DNA of 64,000 nucleotides from Pleurodeles waltl (lineage: Eukaryota > Chordata > Amphibia > Caudata > Salamandridae). The notes under the pieces are model-generated. The model was not told where the DNA came from. It did no database searches and was given only the letters and a program-made list of their open reading frames with translations. Numbering within the stretch: position 1 is the first letter of the stretch; each line of letters starts with the position of its first letter. This document shows, piece by piece, positions 11,804 through 23,274 of the stretch. Location of the stretch: contig NC_090451.1 of NCBI RefSeq assembly GCF_031143425.1, positions 346,960,339-347,024,338 on the forward strand, given 5' to 3'. Position numbers and translations under genes: made by a program.

Positions 11804-12461
11804 GGGGTATATTTACAAGCCCCTAGTGCTACCGAAGCGTCACCTTTTATGCTGCTACGGTGGTGCTGTGCACTTCACCGTATTACAAGGCAGCATTAAG
11901 CCACTTTTTGTGGCTTAACACCACCTTGTAAATACAGCCCCTTAACGTGCAGCACTTTGCATGGAAGGGGCGTGCAATGGGTGTTGCTGTGGGGAGTCCA
12001 CAGCAACACCCATTGCATTTTCACATTACCCCAGATGTACAAGAAACTATAAATAAATGGCAGCACCAAAATCTAATGCCACCCCAGGAGTGGCATAAGC
12101 ATGGCGCAATGAGGAGAAGTGCTCTAATTTCTCCTCGTTTTTTGCACCTTCTATTGGGTTGCATCCTGTAGCACACATAGAAAGAGAAAATCACTATTGA
12201 AGACTGTTTTTGTACAGGAAGGTATCCATCCTTTCCTGCACAAAAACAATCTCCACAGCAATGCAGTCAACCTTGCACCATGGTGCAAGGGTGGCTGCTT
12301 TGCTGCTAGGCAGCTACTTTAGTGCCAGTGTAGGAGAAAACACAAGTATGCTCCGTAGTTTTGTAAATATGGCACATCCCTGCGTTTCAAAACTGACACA
12401 GCACGGCACTGCCAATTTTGGTGCAGCACCACGCTACACCAGTTCTTTGTAAATATGCTCC
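11804..12461. mobile_element. Non-autonomous Harbinger-like element, GGGGTATATTTACAA ends
   Basis: The left terminus GGGGTATATTTACAAG pairs with the reverse complement of the right terminus, GGAGCATATTTACAAAG. A TTA target duplication flanks it (11801-11803 and 12462-12464), the preferred triplet of PIF/Harbinger elements. The interior is a string of hairpins, including 11974-11992 with 11998-12016 (19-bp perfect arms, 5-nt loop) and an 18-bp palindrome cttgcaccatggtgcaag. It has no transposase. Confidence 0.8.
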
Positions 12462-14109
12462 TTAAGATTTACATCTACTGGTATAAGATCTCACAAATTT
12501 CAATTGTATGGAGAGATGTGAGGAAAACAGCCAGAAAATAAATGCACAGTGGGAAAGGCATCGAAGCGGTAGGGACTAGAAGGACGAAAAATAATTAGAA
12601 GGAGCTGTGTTGAGTGGTGGAGTAGGAGTTATAGAAAGGCCGGGAGTGTTGCATAGAAAGAAGAGAGACAGAAAATGATATTCTTGCAAAATATGTATGC
12701 AGTAAACCTGAAAAGAAAATGTCACCCCACAAGCAAAATGGCCATTGCGAGCATAACTTCAAAAACATTATGCACACAAAGTGATATGACGCATTTTTTT
12801 ATTTTTTTTATTTGTTTTACATTTTACCTTTTCACTTTTGTAACGTTTCTGTGCAGTGAGTTCCTATGTACATAGAGGAAACAGACAGATGTAAAGTGTT
12901 CCTCTTTTTTTAGCTATTTTGCTTAGGCTGGGTGGGTCAGCAATACAATGCATTCTAGAATGTATATATGTTCCCTGCAGTGTTTTTAAAATTGTAAAGA
13001 AGTACGCACTGGAAGTGAGGCAAGGTATCTAGTATCAAATGTTCATCTTGTCTTCGCTATTGCTGCTCCTTTTGGTTACAATAGCATCTCTGTCGTTTGC
13101 ATCTATTTTTGTTTAGTTTGTCACGGTTCACATGAAGAAGGAGGCCACATGTTAAATTCCTTTTGAGGTTGTGGTAAAACAAGAGGCAACCACAGATCCT
13201 GACGGTAGTAGAAAAGCTGAATGTTTACTCACGTCTCAGTCTGAGCCGTAGACACAATAAGACACGAGCCCTGGCCTAGAGAGAAGTTGGTCACATGCCA
13301 TGTAGGACGAACCAGCTGCATTTGAAATCTTTTAAGTTATGAGTATGATTTTATGTTACACTGATAAAACTGCATGACTGATAAAACTGCAGTGCTTACG
13401 ATGAATGCATACATTACTCATAAAATTGGCCAACAAAGAAATCCACACTAGTTTTTCCGGCCTAAAACTAGTCAGTAGACATGCATACAACAGAGATGTA
13501 CAAGTGGAAACAACAGAGGATTAGAACGACAGAACAACAAGGAGAGTTGAGATATGCTCTTTTGAATGGACATGAATTGTCGCGCCAAAAGGACCAGAGA
13601 CATGCAAGATTTTCAGAAAAGTCAATGACTTCTTTTAATCGTTTGGGGTTTCGGCCTTCGTGGATCTACAGTGGACACCCCTGCTATAGAAGATCATATG
13701 CTGACACTGGTCCCTGAAAACATGGGTTGTTTCCATGCATATGGTTTTGACCAAAGAATAGTTGGATTCTAGTCAAATCACTTTGGGGGTCTTTTTGTCC
13801 TCCAAGTGCCCTGGTTAGGCATCTGGTCAGTAAGAGCCATACTTCCACCTCACTGGAAGAGAACCAATCTCTTATATTTGGACATCCCAACCAATCTGGC
13901 AAGGATCTCACTGCTTTCAGTGCATCAATTGGTACAGCGGATTCATTGAGGGCAGCGCAGTTAGCCAAGGTATTCCCATGCTTTTATGGCCAGCCATGGA
14001 AACTTTTTTGTTGTTGTAAAATAAACTCGTCAAGCTGGAGTTTGTTTTACAAATACAAAGAATCATTCACAGGACGTTTTCTACTTGGCCTTTAGCCTTT
14101 GAATTAATA
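12462..14109. other. Unannotated DNA with a small tandem repeat
   Basis: No gene recognised. A roughly 17-bp unit (actgataaaactgca) is doubled at 13362-13396. The stretch 13060-13480 has mixed composition that could be an old LTR, but I could not find its ends. Confidence 0.35.
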
Positions 14110-14926
14110 ACTGAAACGAAATAAAATGTATAAAGTGCACAAATAGCCAGTGGCGGAAGGCACTAGAAGAACCATAACATCTCTTCCCAGTCTGGAGGGC
14201 ATGTACAATCGCAACAAGCAAAGAGCCATGTTTTCAAACACTTCTTAAAAGAGAGAGGGTTACCTAGTTATGAAATGTGAGGAGGAAGTGACTTACAAAG
14301 TTTGACTGTAGCCAGGCCAAAGGACCTGCCTCCCCATCTTGATCTACGGACTCTATTTACAACATTTCTTCTGCTTTGTCAAAGCACAACACTCTAACCA
14401 GGTGATACCACTAAAATTTGCGCCTAAAGAATTGAGGTCCCTTATTAATGCAGTGCCCGATGAGCAATACAAACAGCTTTAAAAGAAATTCTTTGCCTTG
14501 CTGGGAGCGAACATCGTTTTTTTTAGCTCCCTAGAGATCAATCTATATTTAGGGATATCAAGAATAAGATGGGCCACATCAATCTGAACTGCCTGCAATT
14601 TAGTTAGGGAGCCTCAGTTCATATTAAGATATAGCACATTGCAGTAGATCAATCTAGAAGAGAGCAGAGCAATGATGATGGTTTTCTATGCTGCAATCAG
14701 GATAAAAGGAAAGATTTTCTTTAGAAGGCAAATGATGTTAAAACAAGAGGTTCCAGTGTGATTGACCTGAGTGTCAAAAGCCGTGGGTTCATCAAATATC
14801 ACCCCCACATTTTTAGCTAACTCTGCTGGGACCAGCAGAAAACCTAATGCATGGGCCGCCATTTGTTGGACCAAATCAAAGGGTGGTCACCAAAGATAAC
14901 AACCTCTGGTTTGTCTGTGTTGAGTC

Positions 14927-15136
14927 TTAAAATGTTGTCCTTCCATCAATTGCTGATGAGCAGCTACAGTTTTTAGAATTATGGGCCAATGATAGGATAT
15001 CCTCTGTCACTGGTACAACAATCTGAATATCATCTACATAGGCTAGTAAACTAAAACCAAAAGACTGAATGAGGTTGGCCAGGGATGAGATGGATAAAAT
15101 AAATAGAGTGGGACTGAAGGACGAACCCTGTGGCAC
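14927..15136 (-). pseudogene. LINE reverse transcriptase active-site fragment (YVDD)
   Basis: The fragment begins PQGSSFSPTLFILSISSLA, the conserved RT motif before the active site, and continues into LLAYVDDIQIVV. The YVDD box lies at 15029-15040, a variant that keeps both catalytic Asp residues. It follows the 15170-15592 fragment in a different frame. The downstream stretch 14874-14686 adds LAKNVGVIFDEPTAFDTQVN, the RT C-terminal LGV.FD motif. Confidence 0.78.
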
Positions 15137-15169
15137 CCCACAGAGTAAATAGTAGGGTGTAGAGATGAA

Positions 15170-15592
15170 CTAGCCACATCTCAGAGCCTGAGTTCTTTCA
15201 GACAAAAAGGAACTGAGTAAACTAAGAGCTTTGCCTTTCATCCCAAATTGGGAGAGGCGAGATATCAAATGTAGAGGAAACACCATATCAAAGGACATGA
15301 GCAGGTGTAAGTACCACACCTGCTCCACATCTACAGTTGTTCTGACGCTATCAACTGACGCCACTAATGCAGATTCAGTACTGTGCTCCTTTCTAAAATC
15401 CATTTGACAAGGATCCAGGAGATCATGGTGATCAATTACCACCATCAGTTCCTGATTCATTTGTTTTTCTAAGACTTTAGCAGGAAACGACAGAAGTGAT
15501 ATATGGTGGTGATTCTTCAAATATCTGACATACAAATTAGATTTTTTAACAGAGGAATTACTATTGCTTCCTTCTAAACTCTTAGGAAGCAA
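15170..15592 (-). pseudogene. LINE reverse transcriptase N-terminal fragment
   Basis: Open for about 140 codons. It has HHISLLSFPAKVLEKQMNQE, then DLLDPCQMDFRKEHSTESAL, then LLMSFDMVFPLHLISRLSQF, which is the decayed FDxxxH region around the first catalytic Asp. It ends in LSSFLSERTQALRCG, a normal RT motif before the QG.S box found in the next fragment. This is a degraded copy of an enzyme that copied element RNA into DNA at the target site. Confidence 0.78.
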
Positions 15593-15885
15593 CTAGACGC
15601 AATCACCCATTGAGTAAAGGTGTTAGTTGAAGAGCCACCGCATATAAGACCACATGTAAGATTATTGGTGAGCAAGGATCCAGACAAAGCACAAATGGAA
15701 GAGGTAATGGATGAGATACTACATTGGTATTTATTACAAACAACTATCGCTAACCCTCCTCCTTGCTTATGTCTATCATTGTGACATAGAATACTGTAAC
15801 CTCCTGGCACGGGTTCTGCTATATCTTGGTCAGAATGGTCCTGAGCCCAGGTTTTGGTTACAAAGATACAATCGGGATTATGCAA
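15574..15885 (-). pseudogene. LINE endonuclease N-terminal fragment
   Basis: About 100 open codons carry DCIFVTKTWAQDHSDQDI (the TETW region with Glu changed to Lys) and GGGLAIVV, which mark the first third of an APE-type endonuclease. In the same frame just upstream, SSDLILLHNPD matches the usual lead-in. The catalytic Glu is lost and the middle and end of the domain are missing, so this is a relic joined closely to the RT fragment. Confidence 0.72.
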
Positions 15886-16017
15886 AAGAATTAAATCAGA
15901 AGAGTGTGCATTGATGGAAAAACATAGCCATTATTAGCAGGCACCTTTGCATCTAGTCCTGGTAAATTAACAGGCAGTACGGTCTGAGGACACAGCTATA
16001 GAGGGGTCTGAGCAAAC

Positions 16018-16320
16018 CTAGAAGCAGCAGCTATCACAGCAAGTTCTATTGTTTAAAATCAGTGCCTCTTGTCGAAAGTTGAAAGTACTTCCCCTTACTA
16101 ATAAGGTCATTTCATGGGTAAGTAATACCAGGACCCTTTTCCACATTTGAAGATCTAGTGGTTCTGGTGCAAGACACTGTCTGGGTGCAGATGGACACAG
16201 ATGAGCTGGCCTATGCACACCAACAGTGCATCGGCTGCGTGGGGGTGCACTGCTATGCAATTTAACAAGCCCACCATACAAAGGGGTGTAGCTAGGCCAT
16301 GATGAGTCGCGGCGGCCAAA
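16018..16320. other. Possible 5' extension of the LINE, unresolved
   Basis: This lies upstream of the LINE endonuclease in element orientation. A minus-strand open frame at 16018-16281 has no recognised domain. I cannot tell 5' untranslated region from older flank. Confidence 0.3.
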
Positions 16321-16326
16321 ACAAAC

Positions 16327-16905
16327 ATGGGCAAATCAGGAATCAAGTTGGAGTCCAGCAACTCCTGCTTGTATTCAGAGATTTCCTCTGATGCAAGCTT
16401 ACATGGAAATATAACAAAATTGAAGGAAAAGAGAGAAATGATGAACCATAAACACATTAAACATAACTGTAATGCCCTTCAAAGATTGCACAGCTAAATA
16501 CAAAGGCAAATAGAGCCAGGCCCCGAAAATAAGCAACTAGTGCTGTATGTACAGGGAAAACAAAGAGGTGTGCCCCCGGAAGTAAGGCATGAGCTTAAAA
16601 GCGATTTGCACTCCACCATGCACTCCAGTTCCACTCGGGAGTTACAGACAACATGGACATGCTGTTGTGAGATTAAATGCAAAAGGGGACTAGGCCTTGA
16701 TACTTTGCATCAGACAAAAAGAAAGTGGTCAAATCAGTAATCAAATTGAGTCCAGCAAATACTGCTTGTTATCAGAGGCTCCACTCTAATGCAAATGTAT
16801 GTTGAAATAAAACAGAATTAAAGTAAAAGTGAGTAATGAGAAACCACAAACACATTAAAATACCTTTAATGCTCTTCCAAGATGGCATAACTAAATGCAA
16901 ATGCG
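16327..16905. repeat. Pair of diverged direct repeats of about 170 bp
   Basis: The stretch 16327-16500 and the stretch 16720-16905 share long runs in the same order: tcaa(g/a)tt(g)gagtccagcaa, tgcttgt(a)tt(a)tcaga, accacaaacacattaaa and taa(c)taaatgcaaa. They are separated by about 220 bp of other sequence. The second copy abuts the LINE fragment starting at 16906. Identity looks like about three quarters by eye. Confidence 0.55.
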
Positions 16906-17027
16906 AATCTGGTACTGTGCCCCTTTCTAAAACGTATCTGAGAAGGATCCAAGAGATCATCATGATCATCATCACCATCAGTTTCTGATTTTTTAAGACT
17001 TTAGTGGGACAAGGCAGAAGTGATATA

Positions 17028-17834
17028 GGGCCTGATGTATCAAGTGATTTTGCATTCGCAAACGGTGCGAATCGCAAAATTCGGCCATTTGCGAATGCAA
17101 AAATGCCTTTCAGAATGTATGAAAGGCATTCGCAGTGCAATTTTAAGGAATCGCTAAAATAGCGATTCCTTAAAATTGCGACCCCATTTAGAGAATCGCA
17201 AGTTGTGATTCTCTAAATAGGAAATCGCAAATAAGGAATCCTTATTTGCGATTTCTTAAGCACATGTATCAAGCATTTCCCAAATGCAAATTGGGCATTT
17301 AGGAAATGCAATTACCACCAATAAGGAATCCTTATTTGCGATTTCTTAAGCACATGTATCAAGCATTTCCCAAATGCGAATTGGGCATTTAGGAAATGCA
17401 ATTACCACCAACAAAAGTTTGGTGGTAACCATGTGCAAATTTAAAAAATGCATTTTAAATGCATTTTTAAAATTGACATGTAGTGCACACATGCCCCTAA
17501 GGCATGTGTGTGCTTCACATGTCCGTAAAAATATTTTTGGGGTGCAGCAGAGGGGGCCTTAGGCCCCCAGCACCCTGGGACTTGCATTTCCTAAATTGCG
17601 AATTCCTAACTGGAATTCACAATTTAGGAAATGCAAAGCCATTCGCAGCAGGCCCATAGGTGCAAATGGAGTTGGATTCTCTATTTGCGATTCGGTAATA
17701 GCATATACGAATTTTAAGAAATCGCTATTACCGAATCGCAAAAATCATACATACCATTTTGCATTTCTTAAATAGCAATTTCTTAAAATTCGCTATTTAA
17801 GAAATGCAATTTGGTTTTTTGATACATCTGGCCC
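17028..17834. mobile_element. Non-autonomous DNA element inserted in LINE relic
   Basis: The left end GGGCCTGATGTATCAA pairs with the right end TTGATACATCTGGCCC. A 3-bp repeat ata flanks it (17025-17027 and 17835-17837), and comparison with the intact LINE text at 15490-15510 supports the insertion point. The interior has many near-perfect hairpins: 17138-17155 with 17161-17178 (18-bp arms) and 17684-17702 with 17724-17742 (19-bp arms). A 90-bp unit is tandemly doubled (17231-17320 and 17321-17410) with one difference seen. No transposase is present. Confidence 0.82.
17231..17410. repeat. 90-bp tandem duplication inside the DNA element
   Basis: Two adjacent 90-bp units, each beginning ataaggaatccttatttg and ending attaccacca, differ at one base that I can see (caaatgcaaa versus caaatgcgaa). 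The near identity suggests a recent slippage or recombination event between hairpin arms. Confidence 0.9.
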
Positions 17835-17990
17835 ATAGAGCTGTAATTCTTCAAATCCTTCACATCCAAATTTTATTTTTTGAACAGCGGAATTACCACT
17901 TCTTCCTTCCAAACGTTTGGGATGCAACCAAATGCAATGAATGCAGTCCATGAGAGTCCACTGATTGACTGACCTGCTTGGGACTGCCAT

Positions 17991-19440
17991 GCAGCCCATG
18001 GCAGTTCCAGGAAGTCAAATCCAGTGACAGCTGTCCCAATCTAAGGACAGCTACGGGACTGACACAGAATCTGTAGGTGAGGATGAATAGCCAGGAAACT
18101 GATCTGAACTCCTGCCAAACGCTCAGAAATATATGTTAGCAAACTCCAGGTCTAAAATATAAATCCTCCTAATTTATGTAGCTGTTCTCTCAGCATATTT
18201 GTGGTATGAGGAAGCTATAATTTTCAGATGAGAATATTAGTAGTTACGTTTAGATAGAGACACAATGACTTATCTTTAAAAGGTAAGAGGATAGGAGAAC
18301 ACTAAACTTATCCAGAACTTCATTAATCCTAACTGTTAATAATATCAAAATCCACTGCACAAACCTTACTCCCAAGGGGTCAAACAGAGATTTGTAGAGA
18401 AACATATGTAGAACATCAGCCCCCTGTTCTACCAAAATTGACACACGAATAATGACTTTATTCTGCACCTAAGACTGTTTTTTTGGTGTCCAATATAGCT
18501 TGAAATTAAATAATATTTTCCCCAGGGGAACAGGTTTAATGAATGTGTACTACTCCAATAGATACTTGCTTTACGTCTTTGGAATTGATCAATGGAAATC
18601 ATCCTCTACAGACCTGCTCCAGTGATACAATTTCTAATTATAATAGCGCTTGTACAATGTTATACCATCTGAACAGTTCTTTCTTCATATAATGCTGAGA
18701 TATTTAGTCTGCTTCCAAATGCAGTCCAGGGGCATCTCAAACGGACGTTTTTAATTGAAGAGAACGAGGGCCCCAGGTGGTATTTTAAGGTAGGTGCTTG
18801 CCTATCTATTACTTCAAAAAGGAATTGGAAAGAGCGAAGAATTTCTCCATCTATTAGATTGCCCAGAACGAAAAACCAATTACAGTCAAAAATACATGCT
18901 TGCCTACAGTAATACATTGCAGAAAGAAAGCTTACATTAACCATTCAGTACAATTATACTATGCAGATATGGAACGATTAGCAAACTCCTTGAAGTCAAT
19001 TACCACCATTAACCATCTTCTCACAAACCCTATTAAATGAATTTAATTACTCTTTCAGAAAATCGAAATATCGTCACCCAACATGTGACAAAACAAAGCA
19101 TAAGACAACGAAAAACATGACTTATTTTACTTAGAATCAATACCCTATTATTGGATCCCAATTTCTATAAAGTTGCCTTGGCCCTTTACATCCTTTAGGT
19201 CCTTTATCAGTTTGATCTTGTCTGCTTTCTTTGTCGATCCATTATGTAGCAATGTATAGTCATCTAAAAGCAGTAGCTGTGAGAAAAAATGTAGCATAAA
19301 TAGCTGTAATATTTTCAAGAATATCCAAATTATTATTTTTTTAAAATTTAGATTTGCCTCTTTATGAGCTTCAATAACTATTGTGAGATAGTGGTTCAAA
19401 AAGACAGGAAAGCATGGCAGTTGACAAACGTGCATGTCAT
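17991..19440. other. Unannotated AT-rich DNA
   Basis: No gene or repeat family recognised. Minus-strand open frames of 70-100 codons here have no motif I can name. Confidence 0.4.
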
Positions 19441-19805
19441 CAATCAATCAATTAATCAATCACTTGTAAAGCGCACTACTCACCCGGTAGGGTCTCAAGG
19501 CGCTGTGGGGGGGTGGGGTGGGAAGGGTTGCTACTGTTCGAATGACCAGGTCTTGAGGAGTTTCCTAAAGGTCAGGAGCTCCTGGGTCTGTCATAGGTGG
19601 ATGGGGAGGGAGTTCTGGGTTTTGGGGGCGAGGTGGGAGAAGGATATGCTGCCGGCTGTAGTTTGATGGATGTGGGGAACGGTGGTGAGGGCGAGGTTGG
19701 CGGAGCGGAGTTGGCTGATGGGCGCTTGGAAGGTGAGTTGCTAGATGAGGTAGTCAGGGCCTGCGTTGTAGACAGCTTTGTGGGCGTGGATGAGGAGTTT
19801 GAAGG

Positions 19806-20234
19806 TCATCCTCTTGTTGACGGGGAGCTGAGATGGCATGGGATTTTGAGGATGAGGCGTGCAGAGGCGTTCTGTATACGTTTCAGTTTCTTCTGGAGCT
19901 TGGCTGTTGTTCCCGCATAGAGCGGGTTGCCATAGTCCAGTCTGCTGCTGACGAGGACGTGGGTGACCGTCCTTCTGGTTTCGATGGGGATCCATTTAAA
20001 GGTCTTGTGAAGCATGCAGAGGGTGTTGAAGCAAGAAGATGAGACGGCGTTGACTTGCTGGGTCATGGTGAGCGATGAGTCTAGGATGAAACCTAGGTTG
20101 CGTGCGTGGGCGGTGGGAGTTGGTGAGGTTCCTAGGGTGGCTGGCCACCAGGGGTCATCCCATGCAGAGCGGTTGAAGCCGAGGATGAGGATCTCAGTCT
20201 TGTCCAAGTTCAGTTTGAGGCAGCTCTTCTCCAT
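19806..20234 (-). pseudogene. LINE reverse transcriptase C-terminal region
   Basis: Open for 142 codons: CLKLNLDKTEILILGFN, LGFILDSSLTMTQQVNAVS, VSSRLDYGNPLYAGTTAKLQ and LKRIQNASARLI. These are the conserved thumb and C-terminal motifs of L2/CR1-like ORF2 (LDYGN.L and QNA.ARL). It is the best preserved part of this copy. Confidence 0.86.
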
Positions 20235-20477
20235 CCAGTTGGCTATGGCATGCAGTCCGTCGTGGAGATTGGTCTTAGCGGTGGCGGGATCATTGGTGAG
20301 TGAGAGGATCAGCTGGGTGTCGTTTGCCTAGGAGACAATGTTGAGGCTGTGAGATCGGATGATGTTGGTGAGCAGAGCCACGTAGATGTTAAAAAGAGTT
20401 GGGCTGAGAGATAATCCTAGGGAAACGCCGCAGATGGTCTTGGTGGCTTCAGACCAGAAAGGAGGCAGGCGGACTCT

Positions 20478-21097
20478 TTAAGTTCTACCGGAGAGTGAGG
20501 ATGTGATCCAGTCCTGGGCTTTGTGGTGGATCCCAGCATCGTAGAGACGTGTGCTGAGGGTGTGGTGACAGACTGTGTCGAAGGCTGCTGAGAGGTCTAG
20601 GAGGATGAGGGCAGCGGTTTCGCCGTTGTCGAGCATGGTCCTGATGTCGTTGGTTGCGGCGATGAGTGTGGTCTCGATGCTGTGGTTCTTACGGAGTCCG
20701 GATTGGGAGATGTCTAGCATGTTGTTGTCCTCCAGGAAGCGGGTCAGTTGGCCTTGACGATCTTCTCGATGACCTTTGCGGAGAAGGGAAGGAGGGAGAT
20801 GGGCCGGTAGTTCTTGAGGTCTCCTGGGTCTGCTTTGTTTTTTTTTAGCAGGGCGTTGACTTCAGCTTGTTTCCAACTCTATGGGAAGGTGGTGGTCTTG
20901 AAGGAGCTGTTGATGATCATACGGAGTTGGGGGGCAATGATGTGGCTTGCTTTGTTGAAGACATGGTGGGGGCATGGTTCGGAGGGTGATCCGGAGTGGA
21001 TGGTGCTTATGGTATTGGTGGTGTCCTCGTCGTTGGTGTGGGCCCAGGTGAGCAAGAGGTTGGTGTGGCTGGGTGTGTTGGGGTTAGTGCTGGACAT
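20478..21097 (-). pseudogene. LINE spacer end and reverse transcriptase core
   Basis: The stretch 21097-20879 gives ISTIHSGSPSEPCPHHVFN and IINSSFKTTTFP (RT motif 0 region). The stretch 20720-20478 gives DISQSGLRKNHSIETTLI, LILLDLSAAFDTVCHHTLS and WITSSLSGRT, the RT core with the first catalytic Asp retained. The two lie in different frames, so one or more small indels separate them. Confidence 0.82.
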
Positions 21098-22010
21098 GGT
21101 GGTTGTGGGGTCGAGGAGTTGAAGCTGTCATGGATGTCTTTGATCTTGCGATGAAAAAAGGTGGTGAGGGAGTAGCAGAGGTCTTGCGAAGGAGGGGGAT
21201 TGATGGAGCAGGACTTGGGATTGGCGAGTTCCTTGATATGCTGAAGAGCTCTTTGCTGTCGTGCGCGTTGTTGTCAATGCGATCTTTGTAAAAGGATCTT
21301 TTGGTGGTCTGGATAAGCTGGTGGTGCTTGCGGATGGCAGTCTTGAAGGCAACGTGGTTGCTCTCTGTTTGTTCGTGGTGCCACTTCTTCTCAATTTTCT
21401 GGCTTTCCCGCTTGGTGGCCTGAAAGTAGGTGGTGAACCAGATTGCTTTAGTGCTGGTGCAGTTGTTGGAGGGCGGAGCGAGGGTGTTGGCGCAGTCGTC
21501 TAACCACTGTTTGTGGTTGAGGGCGGCTGTGTTTGGGTCGATGGTGCTTGGTGGCGGGGCACGGGCACGGGTGGAGATCAGCTGATCTTCTGAGATCCCC
21601 TTCCAGCTGCGGTGGAGGATCTGTTGTGGGTGGTGGTGAGCGGTGGGATTCTGGAAGGTGAAGTGGACACAGTGGTGGTCGGTCCAGTGGAGTTCGGTGG
21701 TATGGCCGAAGGTGACGTAGCTGCTGGCGGAGAAGACGGGGTCGAGCGTGTGGCCGGCTGAGTGGGTGGGCGTCGTGACAAGTTGTTTGAGATCGAGTTT
21801 GGCGAGGTTGGCGATCAGGGCGGTGGAGTTGCTGTTGTTGGTGTCCTCTAGGTGAAAGTTCAAGTCACCGAGGAGAATGTAGTCTGTAGAGGCGAGGGCC
21901 TGGGTGCTGATTGTGTCGGTGATGGCGTCGCTGAACTGTGGTCGGGGACATGTAGACAAAGGTTCCTCTGAGAGTGGTGTTGGCATGGACATCAGCATCA
22001 TCCATACCAT
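21084..22010 (-). pseudogene. LINE endonuclease C-terminal half and spacer
   Basis: An open stretch of about 308 codons on the minus strand. It carries YILLGDLNFHLEDTNNSNST (catalytic Asp/Asn), PTHSAGHTLDPVF and TDHHCVHFTF (the SDH-equivalent), followed by a long basic spacer (for example KRESQKIEKKWHHEQTES). The first 20-30 residues are flanking sequence read through. Order and wording match the endonuclease at 1479-2402, here missing its first third. Confidence 0.82.
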
Positions 22011-22029
22011 ATCTGGGGCGTTTAAAATA

Positions 22030-23020
22030 TTCCACGATTTTTATTTGGTTTATTTTGTATGGAGTACACAGCATAATCATCGCTTAAAGATGTTTTAACT
22101 TCAGTTCAATCGTTATAGACAAATCATGTGAAAACCTAAAAGTTTGTTTGACCTTCTTAGAAAGAATTTCGCATCTCAACATATTAGACCATACTTATGC
22201 TAATATTTTAAGCTCATTATCTGCTGTAGTCAAGAAAATCTGATCAAGATCTCGAATGGTAAGCTGATTTATTCCACTTTGCAGATTGCACTTTAATTGT
22301 GTTTAAGAGAATTGCTATGTTTTTATTAAGCATATGTTAATGAGTTATAACCAAAGCAAACCATACACTTAATTTTGCCCTTTGTGCTTTTCAGTGATTT
22401 TTTAGACGTTTTATATCATATACTCTTCCCTGTTCTCAACTAGCCATGAGCAGCGAGTTCCCAGTTTACAAGCGCCTTTCGCCATGCATAGCAGTCTTTG
22501 GCTGCAACCCTTGGCTAGCCTCCTCTGCACACAGACTACAGCCATGCACAATGGGGGGGTCACAGGTGGCCAAGCCTTGCGTTCAACTTTAAGCATGTGG
22601 TAAATCCATACAGAACAAGGCCTTTGACTCTGCAAAGTAGGACTTAACAGCAAGGATTAGATTATAGCCTGGTACTGCTCTCAACCCACTCTGTGTGGTC
22701 ACCACTCGTGTGTGACCATTGGTCAAGTGCGTCAGTAGCACACTGAATACTTTATTCCCATTATTGTTTATCACAGGTGAATCCTATCCTAAATTGCATG
22801 TACTGGACCCTCTGTGGGTCCCACAACCTAAGAGAAGGACCAAGATTCACTACACGAGCATAAGATTCAGAAACCCTATGATAAAAATATCTTTTAAATA
22901 TTTTTTTTATAAGTCTCTCTTTGAGCCCCCCCCAAAATGGACCTTTGAGTCAGGGTAGGTTCACCCTGCCCTCTTCTGTTCTATTTTCTCCAACATGGTG
23001 CTTAGTGCAGTGTGCAGCGT
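22030..23020. other. Unannotated DNA
   Basis: No recognised gene or repeat family. AT-rich to mixed composition with short chance frames. Confidence 0.4.
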
Positions 23021-23274
23021 AATTGCAGTGGCAACCGAAATTCTTCTGTGATGGTCAACCAATCACCATGTGGTAGGTTTGTGAATTCAGGGTTGTATTT
23101 GTGAATCCACAATAAGAGAAAAAGCTCCCTTGTCTAATGGTGTGGCTTTAGTTTTTAAATTGAGTGCACAAAGCCATAGAGGATTCCTGAAATGGAATAG
23201 GATCAGTGTTAGGTGTCCATATATTGCTAAAATGTAACCTCTTGATGCACAGACCAAAGCACTTTGAATGCTAG

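Larger units (their letters stand above)
14110..15930 (-). mobile_element. L2-like LINE, second family, decayed
   Basis: On the minus strand the block runs endonuclease (about 15885-15590), RT (15592-14930) and a C-terminal region (about 14340-14215). It ends in an AT-rich tail near 14110 (tttatacattttatttcg in element sense). RT text differs clearly from the family at 1-2402. The fragment at 16906-17990 belongs to this second family, because both share a run ending gaagtgatata. Several frame changes and stops show that it is inactive. Confidence 0.82.
16906..17990 (-). mobile_element. L2-like LINE RT fragment split by a DNA element
   Basis: The stretch 16906-17027 matches 15373-15500 of the neighbouring LINE on the minus strand (PISLLPCPTKVL, decayed). 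The homology stops at gaagtgatata and resumes at 17838 (attcttcaaat), running to about 17990, which matches 15510-15600. The gap is exactly the element at 17028-17834. This gives a clean record of insertion into a LINE copy and fixes the insertion point. Confidence 0.75.
19441..21990 (-). mobile_element. L2-like LINE, second copy of first family, 5'-truncated
   Basis: On the minus strand it starts inside the endonuclease near 21990, passes through spacer and RT, and ends at a 3' tail. In element sense the tail reads gtgcgctttacaagtgattg and then TTGA-type repeats (19441-19465), the usual tail style of this LINE group. Protein wording matches the copy at 1-2402. Loss of the endonuclease N-terminus is the normal 5' truncation of LINE insertions. 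The YADD box reads stop-A-N-D at 20319-20330, so RT is dead. Confidence 0.88.
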
